NCBI GenBank assembly: GCA_032358165.1
Contig: JAALGY010000021.1
Location: 248,001 to 312,000, forward strand
DNA length: 64,000 bases
Reading direction: 5' to 3'
Source: Diplosphaera chodatii
Taxonomy: Eukaryota > Chlorophyta > Trebouxiophyceae > Prasiolales > Stichococcaceae
Shown here: in pieces, positions 30,809 to 48,100 of the stretch
How positions within the stretch are numbered: the stretch's first letter is position 1
How the letters are laid out: each line of letters opens with the position of its first letter
Position numbers and translations under genes: made by a program
Notes under the pieces: generated by a model
Told to the model about the DNA's origin: nothing
What the model saw: only the letters and a program-made list of their open reading frames with translations
Database searches by the model: none

Positions 30809-33800
30809 ATGGCAGGGGTTGCAGGCATCGAAGGTTTGCACAGCGTGGAAGGCCTGTGTGACCTCTGCGGCGAGCAATGCGACGCAGAAACTCAGGAACT
30901 CAACGCCCTGACCTGCACCTTTGCACCCAACTGCCCACCCGAAGCAAGCCTGTACCACCAGGAGTGCCTCGAGCGGTACCTGAAAAACATACGCTGTGAG
31001 AGGTGAGCAAATCATCGATGTCGCGCCTGACACTGTGTGCTACGGGTTGTAAGTTGTGCAAGCGTAATGTGGCGAAGCCTCTCGGGTCGGCCTCGACGCT
31101 GATGCGGATGAAGATGAGGAGGCCCGCCATGTTGCAGCATGAAAGCGGCCTCGATGCTGAGCTTGCGCAGCATGTCCTTTGGTTTCTGTGTGTTTGCGCT
31201 CAATGAAAGTTGCCGTATGCACTGCAGGAACCGCAAGACGGGCTTTAAATGCCCGCGCGGTTGCGGGAAGGGGACACAGTATCCGGAGCCGTGCCGTGGC
31301 AAGGTGTGTTCTGTTTTTGCTTCTCACCTGCTGTCCTGCAGGCAGGCAAGGACGTAGTCGTTTGTCGTTTCCGTGCTTATGACGCTTGGTTGTGCCTTTG
31401 TTGCAGATCGACAAGTCGCATCCCATTCACGTACGCAACGACAACAACAAGAAGCGCAAGAAGGTCAGCACATTATTCTGCTGTCTGGACCACCCCTTGC
31501 TGCTTCGGGTTCAGGTATCGTGACAGGTTCTGACATGGCAGGAAAAGCATAGTCGCAAGATACATGGTCGATATCTAGCCAGACTCTTGCTGCAGGCTAA
31601 GATGCCGGAGCCGCAGCCGGATGTGGCGCCACGCTTCGGCCCTGCAGCCAAGGCGGCTCGCGCCAAGGAGCGTGAACAGGAGCTGGCCAAGCTCAAGGCG
31701 CAGCAGAAGGCCGATGCAGCCGTCCGGAAGTGCGACACCGCCCTTTCACTGTGCTTTCACAGCAACATGTGGCCATGAGGGCCGTATGGGAGTGAGGTTG
31801 CCAGACCCTTGGGCCCATGTGTCCTGATGCTGTCCTGCACAACCGATATGCCTTCTTGTTGACTTGTTGACAGGGCGACAGCAGCAGCGCCACTTCCAAA
31901 GGCCAAGGCAGCGGCTGCCAAGAAGGAGTCACTGGCATCAGCAGCAGCCGCGGCTCGCAGGGAGCTGGGACTCCTCAATGGCTCCAGCAAAGTGGCACCA
32001 AAACCAGCGCTAGCGATGCCTGCCATGCGCAGCCACGAAGATCATGCGGCAGTGCGCAATGCAAAGCTGCCAGTGCGAACAGCACAGGTGCGGCCTGAGC
32101 GAGCGCTGTGGCGGTGAACCTGAAGCATATGCACCGTCAACCTGTCACAGGCCTGGTGCATGCACGCATTATCACATGCACGGTAATCGCCAGTGTCACT
32201 ACGCGCCACAAATGGCAGCAGGTGCCGGCGCCAAGTGCATGGGGCAGCGCCAGCACAGCAGCCTCCGTGGCAAAGCGGCCGCCAGCTGCACCCACGCGCA
32301 TGCTCAGCCCGCCTGCTATGACATCCGTGGAGGCGTTCCCTGCGGTGTCAGTCGCCAACAAGCCGGCGATGTCAGTGCCTCATGTGAGGCTGTCTGCGAT
32401 GTCAGTGGTGCAGTGTGAATTCAATCAACGAACTTACTTTTGGCCCCACTGCATGATGCAGCAAGACCCGTTTGTGTCGCATTGACGTTTTGTAGGGGCG
32501 TTGGGCCAATGGCAGTACCTTGCTGTCGGCCGCGTCGTCAGGCACATCACATGCATCCAGCGGCACTTCTGCACCTGCGGCATCAGATGCCATGCAGCCA
32601 ACTGACTCGTCAGCAGCAGTCAAGCCTGTGCCGGCAGGGTCCACAGCCAGTCCAGACGTCCCAAAGCTCAGCAAGGCGCTGCGGAAGAATATGCGGTGAG
32701 GAAGCACCCCTCGTCGGGACCTGGTTCCCCGTTGCTTGCACTCCCTCACCTGCACTGCTCTGTGGCAGGTGCCGACTCAGGATGATACCTGCTCTGGCAG
32801 CAGCTTCCTGCCTGTGCTCTGCACACTTGCCAGACGGGCCATGCTGCTTGCCTGTGGCAGGTCGAGTGATCGTGCCTCAACTCAGTTACTCACTCGCTGC
32901 TCTCATCATGTCCAGGCGGGCGGAGCGGAAGCGGGAGAAGGAGCAAGAAATGTCTGTGGCATCGGAGCCGTCGCCGCCAGCAACGCCGCACCAGACACCC
33001 GGCCTGGCCGCGGCCCGCTCGCCGCTGTCCTCCCCGGCCTGCAGCGCCCAGGCGGCACCAGACTTGCCCGGCCCTGCAGCAAGCGATGGCAGCTCTGCGG
33101 CTGCGCAGCCGCTGCCGCAGCTCAGCCTGGACGGCGATGTCCTGGACCGCTGCCTACAGGTTGGCCCGTCTGGAGACCGTTGTGTATGCTGAGCGTCAGC
33201 AGAAGCACACTTGTCAGCTGCAGTCCGTCTCCTGTGCGTCATAGTGACCGTCGATGTTTCGGATCAGGCCTTGCCACACGAAGCTGCTGCCAACCACGAT
33301 TGCATGTTGAACCTCACCACATGTGCTGCGCTGCAGCTGGTGGCCACACACAAGACGCAGCAGGCCAGCCTGCAGCTGCAGCGGCTGGGCTTTCCCCAGT
33401 GGCAGGCGGCTGTTGCAGTGCAAGTCGCAGGCTGCTCTTTGCACCCCGCAGTGCAGTGGCTGTTGGAGGGCCGTGTCAGCTCTCAGTCGCAGGCTCAGCA
33501 GCTGCTCCTACAACAAGGTGCAAGTTTCTAGTGCTTCTTGCTCCTGAGGATATCTATATCTGGGCTGCATAGATGCTGCGCTCACACTAAGGGAATACGC
33601 AATGCTTGGTTGTTATGTCCGCTGCAGCGTGCACTGTGTCCTGTCTCATGGGCTATCTTGAGCTGCACTGTCTGCATGAGTCTGCAGTGAGGGCAGCTGG
33701 AGTCACCATGCCAGCATTGCATGCACAAACAACCAATGACGACTGACTGCAGCGCCATTGGCGGTGGATGTCACCGACGAGGCGGCCCAGCTGGCAGCGG

Positions 33801-35434
33801 CACCGGCAGCGCTGGGAGTGCCCCAAGAGCATGTTTGCCAAGAGGTCACCCGTCAGAACGGCGATGTGGCTGCGGCGCTGTGTGCTCTGGGACGCTCAAC
33901 CAGCAGCACCAGCAGCGGCAGCGGCAGCGGTGCGAGTGGCGGTGCCCGGCAGCGTCACCAACGCACCTTCTCCCCACTGCAGGTGCTGAAGCACATCCTG
34001 GTGCATGGCACCTATGCACCCGGATTGGGGAGGTGAGCATTTTCGGTGTCGTAATCGGAGTGTGCCTGCATGTCAACGATGTGTCCAATCGACAAGCGTA
34101 GCCGAGCCGCACGCTGCTGCTGCCCACTGACTGCAGCATCTGCATCCCTTCTGCAGCCATCGCAGTCGCCACAGCAGCCACAGCTGCACGTACAGCAGCC
34201 GAGCCCTGCGGCAGTGCCAGCCGGCAGCTGCAGCGACTCGCTGCGCCCGCTGCTAGATGCTGTGCTGCCTCGGGAACTGCTGCCCGGCAGCAGGGGGCAT
34301 GTGCAGGCAGCAGCGCCTGGCAGTGGCAGCACGTATGCTAACGGTCTTGGACCCCACCTCGGCGGCCCAGGTTGTGCGGCAGGCGGCGCACCACTGCCAT
34401 GCATACCATCCAAGCAGTCGGCAGGTGCCTTGGCCAGCGTGGGGGACAGCGCAGCACACAGCCGCGTGTCCAGCTTCGACATGCTGTCAGTTGGCAACCC
34501 CTGGGGCGACCTGCAGGCTGTCAGCAGGTGCAGGATGCCTACAGCCACAGGGCTGTGCCATGCCTGCAACTTGAGGACGCGTGTGGTTGAATGCTTCACA
34601 GACTATCGTACGGTGCTGCATTCTCCCACACGTTCCACTGTTGCCTGCAGCAGCGAGCAGCACCTGCGACCAGCAGCTCAGAAGGTGCAGCAAGCAGACA
34701 CCCCAGTGGCTTTCCGGCAGCTTTCGACACCTTTTGGTGCCGCTGGGCCGTCACAGGTGTCGGGCATGTCGCCAACACTCAGCAACGCCTCGCAGCAAGG
34801 TATGCTTGTCTGCTAAGCGCTCGACATTGCTGGCACATGACTTTGGCGCCCTGGCCACGAGGACTCAGGATGCAGCCTGCTCTCAACCTGCAAAGCTGTG
34901 TTTTGATCCCTGTGCGCATATCACACGGTGCCGGTTGCTGGCTGCAGGCCACCAGTCGCAGCTGTCACTGCCGTCGTTGTATGGCAGCCCGGCCTCGTTT
35001 GGGATGCCCCTCTCGGGCTCCGCGGGGCTGGATCAGTACGCGTCCGTGGTGTCGAGCCAGCCGTCCTGGGTGTCTGCTTCCAGCAACCTGTGGGGCGCGC
35101 CAGGGGGCCTGCCTGATGTGCTGGGCCGTGGCACTGGCAGCGTCAATGGCACAGGTGCGGCAGCTCTTTGCTACTTTTCCTGCAGGATGGAGTTTGTCTT
35201 TCCTTTGTGTGTTGCTCCAGTGACAGTCTTGAGCCAACGAGCATGTCACTGTGTGCAGGTTGCTCAGCGCCACACCTGTCGGAAGCTATGCCAGCGGCCG
35301 CACTGCTGGCAGCTGCTGCAGTGGCGAGCGAGGCAGAGGTAGATGCCAGTGGCAATGCCGCTGTGGGTGGTAGCGGCATGTCTCTGGGCGAGAGCGAGCT
35401 GTCGGCGCTGATGGCCACGCTCATGGCACGATGA
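30809..35434 (+). CDS. Large zinc-finger protein with UBA-like segments, many exons
   Basis: I cannot name this protein. ATG 30809 starts MAGVAGIEGLHSVEG, followed by a Cys/His cluster: LCDLCGEQC, LTCTFAPNC, LYHQECLERYLKNIRCER, then across an in-phase splice NRKTGFKCPRGCGKGTQYPE and PCRGKIDKSHPIHVRND. This resembles a RING-like or treble-clef zinc site of the kind found in eukaryotic E3-type proteins. Next is a basic KKRKK stretch and a charged, Ala-rich helical region (~31590-31730, AKEREQELAKLKAQQKADA). A second basic helix is RAERKREKEQE (~32920). Two segments look like UBA folds: QLQRLGFPQWQAAVAVQVAG (~33375) and AAPAALGVPQEHVCQEVTRQ (~33795). The C-terminal third is Ser/Gly/Pro-rich and probably disordered, ending SELSALMATLMAR and TGA 35432-35434. 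The domain pattern suggests a ubiquitin-related role, which is inference. Confidence 0.65.
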
Positions 35435-35548
35435 GGGGACCCGTCATGCTAGCTGCATGGTGATGCACGTCTGCAGTTGACCCCGCTGCTGTGCATATAC
35501 AGTGCCACAACGGCCGCTGGACTGGCTGAGCATTCATGCTATCAAATC

Positions 35549-35553
35549 TGTAA
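35549..35553 (+). terminator. Putative UGUAA polyadenylation signal for the zinc-finger gene
   Basis: TGTAA 115 bases after the stop at 35434, inside the short gap before a convergent small gene. Confidence 0.45.
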
Positions 35554-35621
35554 TCAAATTCCTCCAGACTTTTCGCTAGGGTTTCTCCAAGTCCTACTAT
35601 CAAGCAACCCTAAGCTTCAGC

Positions 35622-35626
35622 TTACA
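35622..35626 (-). terminator. Putative UGUAA polyadenylation signal for the 82-residue protein gene
   Basis: Minus-strand TGTAA 75 bases past the TAA at 35701-35703. Together with the plus-strand signal at 35549 it suggests two tail-to-tail genes with overlapping 3' ends. Confidence 0.45.
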
Positions 35627-35700
35627 GCCGAACAGTTCCCCACCTTGCATGGCGACATAACACGGTTTTCACAAATGAAAGAGGTCTCAATCTGCACAAA

Positions 35701-36219
35701 TTACTTGCGCGGTGGCGGCTGATCCTTGAACAGCTGCTCGCTGCCCTTCTTCAGCTCCTGCTGAAACGTCTTGACAAACTCAGACGCTTGGGAAGTGAGC
35801 CGCTCCTTGTGCTCACCCCCTGCAGGCAGATATGCAGGACTTCGTCGGATGTCGTGCTCAAATACGGGATGTGTGCATCATCAGTATCACAACCTTGAGC
35901 ACATGGTATGCATCGCAGTTGTGGCAGCAGCAGAGGTTGCGCCACACCCTACCTTTGGAGTTGAGCTCCTGCATCCAAGCGTTCGATCGCACGGCAAAGC
36001 GCTGGAACGTCTTGCTGCAGTTCACAAGGTGAAACCAGTGGAAGGCGTGCCATAGTAGCTGTTGCCAGCTGCACCTGGGCCGCCGCTTACCAAACAGCAC
36101 ACATGCACAGCAACGATGCACCATCAACGATACGCATTGTGCACTGCGGACCTGTTCGCCAGCGTGTTCACCAGGACCTCGTTGAACACATAGTTCATGA
36201 CTCTTCCGAAGAACGACAT
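35701..36219 (-). CDS. Small conserved-looking protein, 82 residues, 3 exons
   Basis: Assembled by hand because no exon exceeds 100 codons. Exon 1 starts at ATG 36219 (MSFFGRVMNYVFNEVLVNTL) and ends at a GTCCGC donor. Exon 2 (~36030-35960) reads SKTFQRFAVRSNAWMQELNS, and exon 3 (~35825-35701) reads GEHKERLTSQASEFVKTFQQ and ends LFKDQPPPRK with TAA. Both joins hold phase. The product has a mildly hydrophobic, helical N-terminus and a charged amphipathic C-terminus. The pattern 'NSxxFQRFAVR' recalls small uncharacterised plant proteins, possibly mitochondrial or membrane associated; that is memory-level similarity, not proof. Confidence 0.6.
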
Positions 36220-36933
36220 GCTGGATGATGCTTGCGCCACACCGCTGTCTGCTGCTATATGCGGTCCAGCCACCCCTCACGGGTGCCGCTGCACGCTGAC
36301 AAACCGGCGATGATGGTCCGCGATTGTACAACTTCACAGCTCGCCACAGCGCCAATGTGCTGCTTCTGCCCCGGTACACCAGTCAATCCCAGTGAATTCC
36401 AGTGCACTCGCAAGGTTGTGCTGTCACGCGCCTAGCTTGTATGCGTGTGTGCTTTCCAACCGAAGTCCGGTCCTCGCAACACGCTGGAAAGGCTGTGCCA
36501 GCAAGAGAACGTGGCGCGAGGGCAAGCTTGTCGGATGATGCCATGCGCCTGGCAGCAGGAAGCAAATGCCTGTAGGTGCCACGGCCACTGCTGAAATAAT
36601 CACCTAGGCTTGGCGCCCAGTACTTGGTTTGCACTACCATGTCCATCATGTGTCAAGTAGCACTGACTATACACCACATGTGCTTGAGCAACAGTCGAAC
36701 GCTACGAACTGTCTGATAGCAACAATGCCGCAGTTTGGTTCACTTGCGATCGCACATCTAAATCTAAAGCACCCCTGAAACCACTGCAGCGAACACGACG
36801 GCCGTCAACCAAAGCATTGTCTTTCTGACTGGTAATTTAGTCCAGGTCAGGCCTTTCAGCAGTACTTCGGAAGCTCTCCAGGTTGCACCACCACGTTAGC
36901 GGAGAAAAGAGTCGGGCTGACATGCTGGCGTCT
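36220..36933. other. Gap between MCM6 3' end and the 82-residue protein gene
   Basis: Contains the 5' flank of the small minus-strand gene and the 3' UTR of MCM6. A minus-strand frame at 36383-36649 is open for 88 codons but has no recognisable features and no support as a gene. Confidence 0.3.
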
Positions 36934-42759
<5,826 letters not shown>

Positions 42760-43189
42760 GGTTGCGGCGTGTGGGCAGCAAATGGGAGTGCACACGATTT
42801 GCGTGCATGTTTCGGTAGTGGCAGGATTTTTGAATCTTGAACGGACGTCCTAGAGTGCCTTTCAAAGCCCAGCTCTTGTTCGGCGACACTTGATCGGATG
42901 AGTCATGTCCTGTCTGCTCGACAGTGAAGCGTTGCGTGCGTGGGGGTGGCAGACGTTGCGTTGCAATTGCAGCAGCTGAAGAACAGTGAACCGTGCTCTC
43001 GCAGAACATTAAGCCCCCGCAACGCTGTTGCCGTTGTCCGTCCTCTGCTGTAACACGCTGGTGAACTCCACTGCCGGGCGTCTGGCCGTCCAAGGACCAG
43101 TGTGTGACATGCGCTTCAGCCCGTAAAAGCAATGGCGTGACGCTTTCGACCGTGCATCGTAGCGATCAGCCGGGTCTGAGGTAACGGAC
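42760..43189. promoter_or_regulatory. Divergent promoter region, MCM6 / coiled-coil gene
   Basis: A 430-base gap between two start codons facing away. I looked for E2F-type motifs (TTTSSCGC), expected before plant MCM genes, and saw none exact. No TATA box is obvious. Confidence 0.4.
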
Positions 43190-44738
43190 ATGCAGGCAGC
43201 AGACGGACTGGGAGTTGCAAGGCACGGCTCGCAGCAGGACGAGCTGCGCATACCGTCTGGCAATGCTACTGATGTCACAAGGGAGGCTGTGCTCAGCCAC
43301 ACCGGCGAGGTGTTCGAGGCCTTGCAGCAGAAGGCAAGTCTGTTGCTGTAACTTTGCACCGCAGCAGTTCTGCCAGCATCGCGATGCCAACATGTTGCAA
43401 GACAGGACATGTCTGGGTCGCTGCCGTTCATTTCAGACCACGGAATGCAGGTGCAAGAGCTGAATGCGCAGCTGGACGGCACCCGCGACGGTGCCCCAAA
43501 TGGCTTTCACTCGCCACTGCACCTGGACTTGCTGGCCGGGCAAGAGGGGGATGCTGCCTCAGCGGCGGCGCCCACGACGCCTGACGGGCAGAGTGCGCCC
43601 CACCTACCGGCCGGCATGTACAGCCCGGAGGTGCAGCAGTGCGTCCGGCAGGTGAGGTCACGCCAGATCATGCTGACCAAGGGCCATGGCGTTGGCACCC
43701 CACCAGGAGAGTGCTATGCCAAGACGGCTGGTGCCCGTGATGAGTCGCTCGCCTGCCGTGTCCACAGCGTCATGTGGTGACAGCGACAGTGTATAAGTAT
43801 ATGCCACAGTCGGTTGCGGAGCTGGAGGCCAAGCTGGAAGGGGTGTTGGAGGGTGTTGCGGATGACCTGGCGGCGGAGGTCAGCCGCGAGCAGCAGCACC
43901 TGCTCCTGATGCAGTCGCAGGTCGACAAGCAGGTACTGCCCCACTCGTTTCGAAGCGACAGACAGTACTGTTTGACTGTGGACCAAGCAGTTGGAGTCGA
44001 CCGGCAGTGTGCAGATGTCCCGTCACAGGCCTGCTGCTTGGTGCTGCGTGTGGTACCAGCAACATCAGGTCTGCTGCCCCTTTGCAGGGGCAAACACTGC
44101 TGCGGGAGATATCTGCGCTGCAGAGCCGGCTGGATCAGGAGCGCACGCAGCGCTCCTTTGTGCAGTCTGCCGTGAAGGACTCTAAGGACGAGGTGTCGAT
44201 CAAGCTGCAGCAGCAGGTCAGTCTCACATGTGCCAGTCTGTGCTTCCGACGCATCCTGTGTTGTGCAGTGAAGTGTGCGAGCTGCCGTATAGTGTGAGCT
44301 GTATCGCTGAAGCTGCTTCTCCCCCAGTAAAGTTGGCTTGAAAACCTGATGTTCCATGGCTCATGTGCAGGCACAGGAGCTGGCCGCCCTGCGGAAGAGG
44401 CTGGCGACGCTGGAGACGCCGTGGCTGATTCGCATGCTGGGCTCACTGTCCCAGATGGTGTGGGGGCCCTGCGGCAGCACAACCCCCGCAGCGGCGTCAT
44501 GTGGTCCTGTCAACATGTCATCTGCAGCCGGCACCGGGAGCTACCAGGTGATGCGCTGGTCAACACGCCACCAAAACCAATGTTGGTCTGACGCGCTATT
44601 TTGGTGGGCGCATTGAGAGTGCCTGTCTGTGAGCCGATGCAGGTGATGCCAGGCTCTCCCTCGACTGGCCATGGGCAGCAGCGGGCGCCCAGTGCGCCAC
44701 ATGCCACGCCGCCACAGCAAGCACAAATGGCCAGCTGA
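43190..44738 (+). CDS. Coiled-coil protein of unknown function, about 6 exons
   Basis: I do not recognise the family. ATG 43190 starts MQAADGLGVARHGSQQDELR, and exon 1 ends EVFEALQQK at 43333. A GC-AG intron (43334-43450) joins it in phase to VQELNAQLDG. Later exons are rich in heptad-like Leu, Glu, Gln and Lys: ELEAKLEGVLEGVADDLAAE (~43820), REQQHLLLMQSQVDKQ, LLREISALQSRLDQERTQRS (~44100) and ELAALRKRLATLETPWLIRM (~44380). The last exon adds a Pro/Gln-rich tail, VMPGSPSTGHGQQRAPSAPH..., ending TGA 44736-44738. The join near 43790 is not resolved in phase. The product probably forms an extended alpha-helical dimer. Confidence 0.6.
43334..43450 (+). other. GC-AG intron 1 of the coiled-coil gene
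   Basis: Exon 1 ends AAG and the intron starts GCAAGT, a perfect match to the strong donor context seen at GC-AG introns, and ends ATGCAG. Exon 1 is 144 bases (48 codons), so the join is phase 0. Confidence 0.65.
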
Positions 44739-44876
44739 GGCTTCCATAGTAGCAGACGGCTGGCAACACTGACGTGATTATTTGCCATTGCAGTCAGCAC
44801 AGAACTGACGTTGGTCCCAGCAACGACCCTTCATGACTTCAGATCAGACGGTGTTGTGGTTTCCTCGGTTTGCGCT

Positions 44877-44881
44877 TTACA
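44877..44881 (-). terminator. Putative UGUAA polyadenylation signal for WASHC4
   Basis: Minus-strand TGTAA about 290 bases past the WASHC4 stop at 45172. Confidence 0.4.
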
Positions 44882-45019
44882 GCCGTGACAGCTTTGCGCA
44901 ATGACCACTGTGGTTTTGCTGGGAGTGCAGTTGTGATGGGATTGCAATGGTACTTTGCACAGCCAACTGCACCCTTAGAACCTAGCTTCTGCACCGTTGT
45001 GATCAATACAATCAGAACC

Positions 45020-45024
45020 TGTAA
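45020..45024 (+). terminator. Putative UGUAA polyadenylation signal for the coiled-coil gene
   Basis: Plus-strand TGTAA about 280 bases after the stop at 44738. It lies beyond the minus-strand signal of the facing gene, so the two 3' UTRs would overlap. The 44739-45171 gap shows no other feature. Confidence 0.4.
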
Positions 45025-45171
45025 AATATTGGGATGGAGCTCGACAGGTACACGCTGCAAACAGCCTTGAAGTGAGCCACTGGGAGGGTCTGCATCCTCC
45101 CTTTGCCAAACACATCAGGTACACAGCTCTGAACTGAACAAGCCTGGGGATTCCACCCTGAGCGCAGGTCG

Positions 45172-48100
45172 TCACTCATCCGCCTCTGCAAAGAACACCC
45201 GCACTCCCGCCAGCGTGTGGGCCAGCAGCTCATGCTCAGCGGCATAGGCGCGCACCCGCGACAGCAGCAGCTGCCTGTTTTCCTCGTCCGCAGGCACCGG
45301 CGCAGGGCGCGCTGCCCTGTCTGGACTGCTGCTGCCACCTGCATATGCAATAGTACTAACCTGGTCCGTAAGACGGGCTCATGCTCCTCGCCAAAGAGGG
45401 GTCAAGGAGGCTTGCACCATTTCAGCAGGGGCGCCGCTGCCAGCAGGACATGCATAGCCTGCAAACGTGGCTACTGAACGAAGCTGCTATAATCGAACCT
45501 CGCAGGGAGCTGAGCCCATCAAACAGGCGGGATGCGAGGCTGGGAGCGGCATGGTCTGGCGGCGGGCGCTCCGCCACTGCGGCTGCCTCCGCTGCATAGT
45601 GCGCTGCCACCGCCTCGAACCACTGCAGGCTGTCGAATGCCGTCTCCTGCTCCAGCACCTGTGACGCAAGCAAGGCAGGCACGTCAACAGCCTCCATTAG
45701 TGCGCAGGAACTGCATGCTGCAGAACCAAAAGTGCTATGCAGGATTCCGAAGGACGTGCGAGGATGGCACACTTGCCGGAGGCGGCCATGCTATGAGACA
45801 AGCATGGTGACCAGACCCACAGGACCCAGCCCCAATCTCACGGCGATGCAGGGCTGCACCTTGAGCAAAAAGGCGAGGCCCAGCGGGAAGCCGTCGTCGG
45901 TGAAGCCGGCAGCGGCGCCACCGCGCCGCCGCCGGGACAGGGCCTCCTTGGCCACCAGGCCCGCCTCTACCGCGCCCGCCACCAGCGCCGGCACCGCCAT
46001 GTGAAACAGCCGCAGATGCCTGTCAAGAAGAGGTCAAGCAGAGGAAGGCTTGGACATGCTGCAACCGTGTGACATGCGCAAGCAGCAGGTCACTGGCGGG
46101 CGAGAGTAGCAGTCTGGCAAGGTGCCCACCTGTTGGCGGGCGTGCACAGCTCCTTCGAGAACACCGAGGCCAGCGGCGGAAAGAAGTCCATGCCTGAAGC
46201 GCAAGCTGGATGGCTTGGTTCAGCGTGGCCATGACAGCACCAGGTACAGCACCACATCTGGCTCAGAAGGACAGCTGGTTGCTTCATCCTTGGAGAGGGC
46301 CTTGGAGAGTGCAGCAACGTCAGCTGTTGTGACGGGCGTCCACCTACCTTCTGCAGCCTGTGCACGCATGTCAGCAAAAACCTCGTCCAGAGCCTCTGCT
46401 GCGGGGCCACCAGCGCCGTGCAGCCCATCACCTTCGGCTGCGTCTGCCAGCCGAGGTGGCGGTGGCACTGGTACCCTCTCAGTGCGCTGACCTGATGGCA
46501 AGCCCCCCGCCTCTGAGGGCAGCATACCCAATGACGCAGACTGCACCCAATGCCAACGTCAATTTCAGAAATATGCGCAAAGGACTCGTCCTTGGTACAG
46601 ACATCTCAGGAACGACAGACCCATCCCCTAATGTCAGGACCCTACCTTCTGACGGGGCCCGGCGTGATCGACAGTAGAAGCCCTGGGGCGCTCAGCAGCA
46701 CCGGCATCCCTGGGGCGCTCAGCGTCGGGGCCTGATGCGTCACGGGGCACCCGCGGCGCCAGCTGCGCGCCGGCGGCGGCAACTCGGAGGCCAGCCAGGC
46801 GGGCAAGCCGCACAAAACCGAGTGTGTTGCCGATCTCTGCATGTGCAGATGTGTCCAGTAATATGATCATGCAGCAGCCTGGTCATGCGGCATGTACCAA
46901 TGTGGTATTCTACACGATATCCTACACGAAAGGGCTGCGCATGCTATGTACGGATCCTGGTGCCAGAATTGTACATTCAGATGGCTGCTTGCGTCAGGAG
47001 GACTGCGTCAATCTCGTGGAGAACACCTGTCACAAGCAGGCGCAGCTGCTGCAGGGGGGGCAGAGGCGCGGCTGCTGCAACGGGCGACGCCACATCGGAG
47101 CAGCCTGCTCCGCCGTCGCTGCTGCCGTCACCTGCTTGCTGCTCGTCGCCTGGAGCACCATCGTCCGGAGACTGCGCCAGGTCAGTGGCGAGTCGCGCTG
47201 CACGGTCCGGTGGGAACCTACAGGGTCAAGGTGCCCGAGGCTAAGTTACGTATGATAGTAGTTTTATGACATCCTGCACCATGCGATACATGTTGTCCTA
47301 TGAATGCACAAGCAGACCACATGTCAGTCCAGTTTCAACACAGCATTGCAGCCGAGCGCACATGGAGCCGAGGCCCTCCCGGGCGCCGCCCCACCATCGT
47401 GCCTCCAGCTGCAGCCGCCCCGCCACATTCTCCTCAAACAGCACCTGCGCCACCACAGCACAAGCTTCACAGACCATAAGCTGTACACTTCTGGGTGCAG
47501 GTGCCGAGGCCATTGTTGGGTATGCGTGTGTTTCCACGTGAGGCAATGGCCCGTGCTGTGTGGCACCTGCGACAGGGCTGCCATGCGGGTGGCCAGGAAC
47601 TTGTACGCAGCGTTCACTGCCGCCGGGAGCAGGCCCAGGCCGTGCGTCCGGACCGCGCCTGCCACCGCATCTGGTGTCAACACCTGCACAACAACACGCC
47701 TAGTGTGCAAGCCTGTGTTGCACATTGGGCAGGCACAACCATCACAACGACTGCAGACATGCTGTGTGTGCAGCTGCCAGCCAGGCACCACCTGGGCTGC
47801 TAAATGCTTACCGAAAGGAATGCAGCTGTGGAAGGGGCTGCAGCGGGGCGCTGCACGAAGGAGTGCGTGGCCACCGAGTATGCAAAGCAAGCCGCAAACA
47901 CATCCAGGCCACACATGACGTCCATAACATCCAGGCCTGCAGCACAGCCGACGAAACACCGTGGTGCAGCACACCTCATAATCGATGGATGGTTGGGTCC
48001 TGCCCATGCACACATGGTACTCTTGAAGTCTGCCGGACACATCACACACCAGTGCCAGACACCAGGGATGCGAGGTGCCAGGTTGCCAACATAAGCAGTG

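Noticed and set aside
36383..36649. 88-codon minus-strand frame between the small gene and MCM6
   Set aside because: No domain, no splice-supported extension, and it lies in the expected 5' flank of a minus-strand gene.
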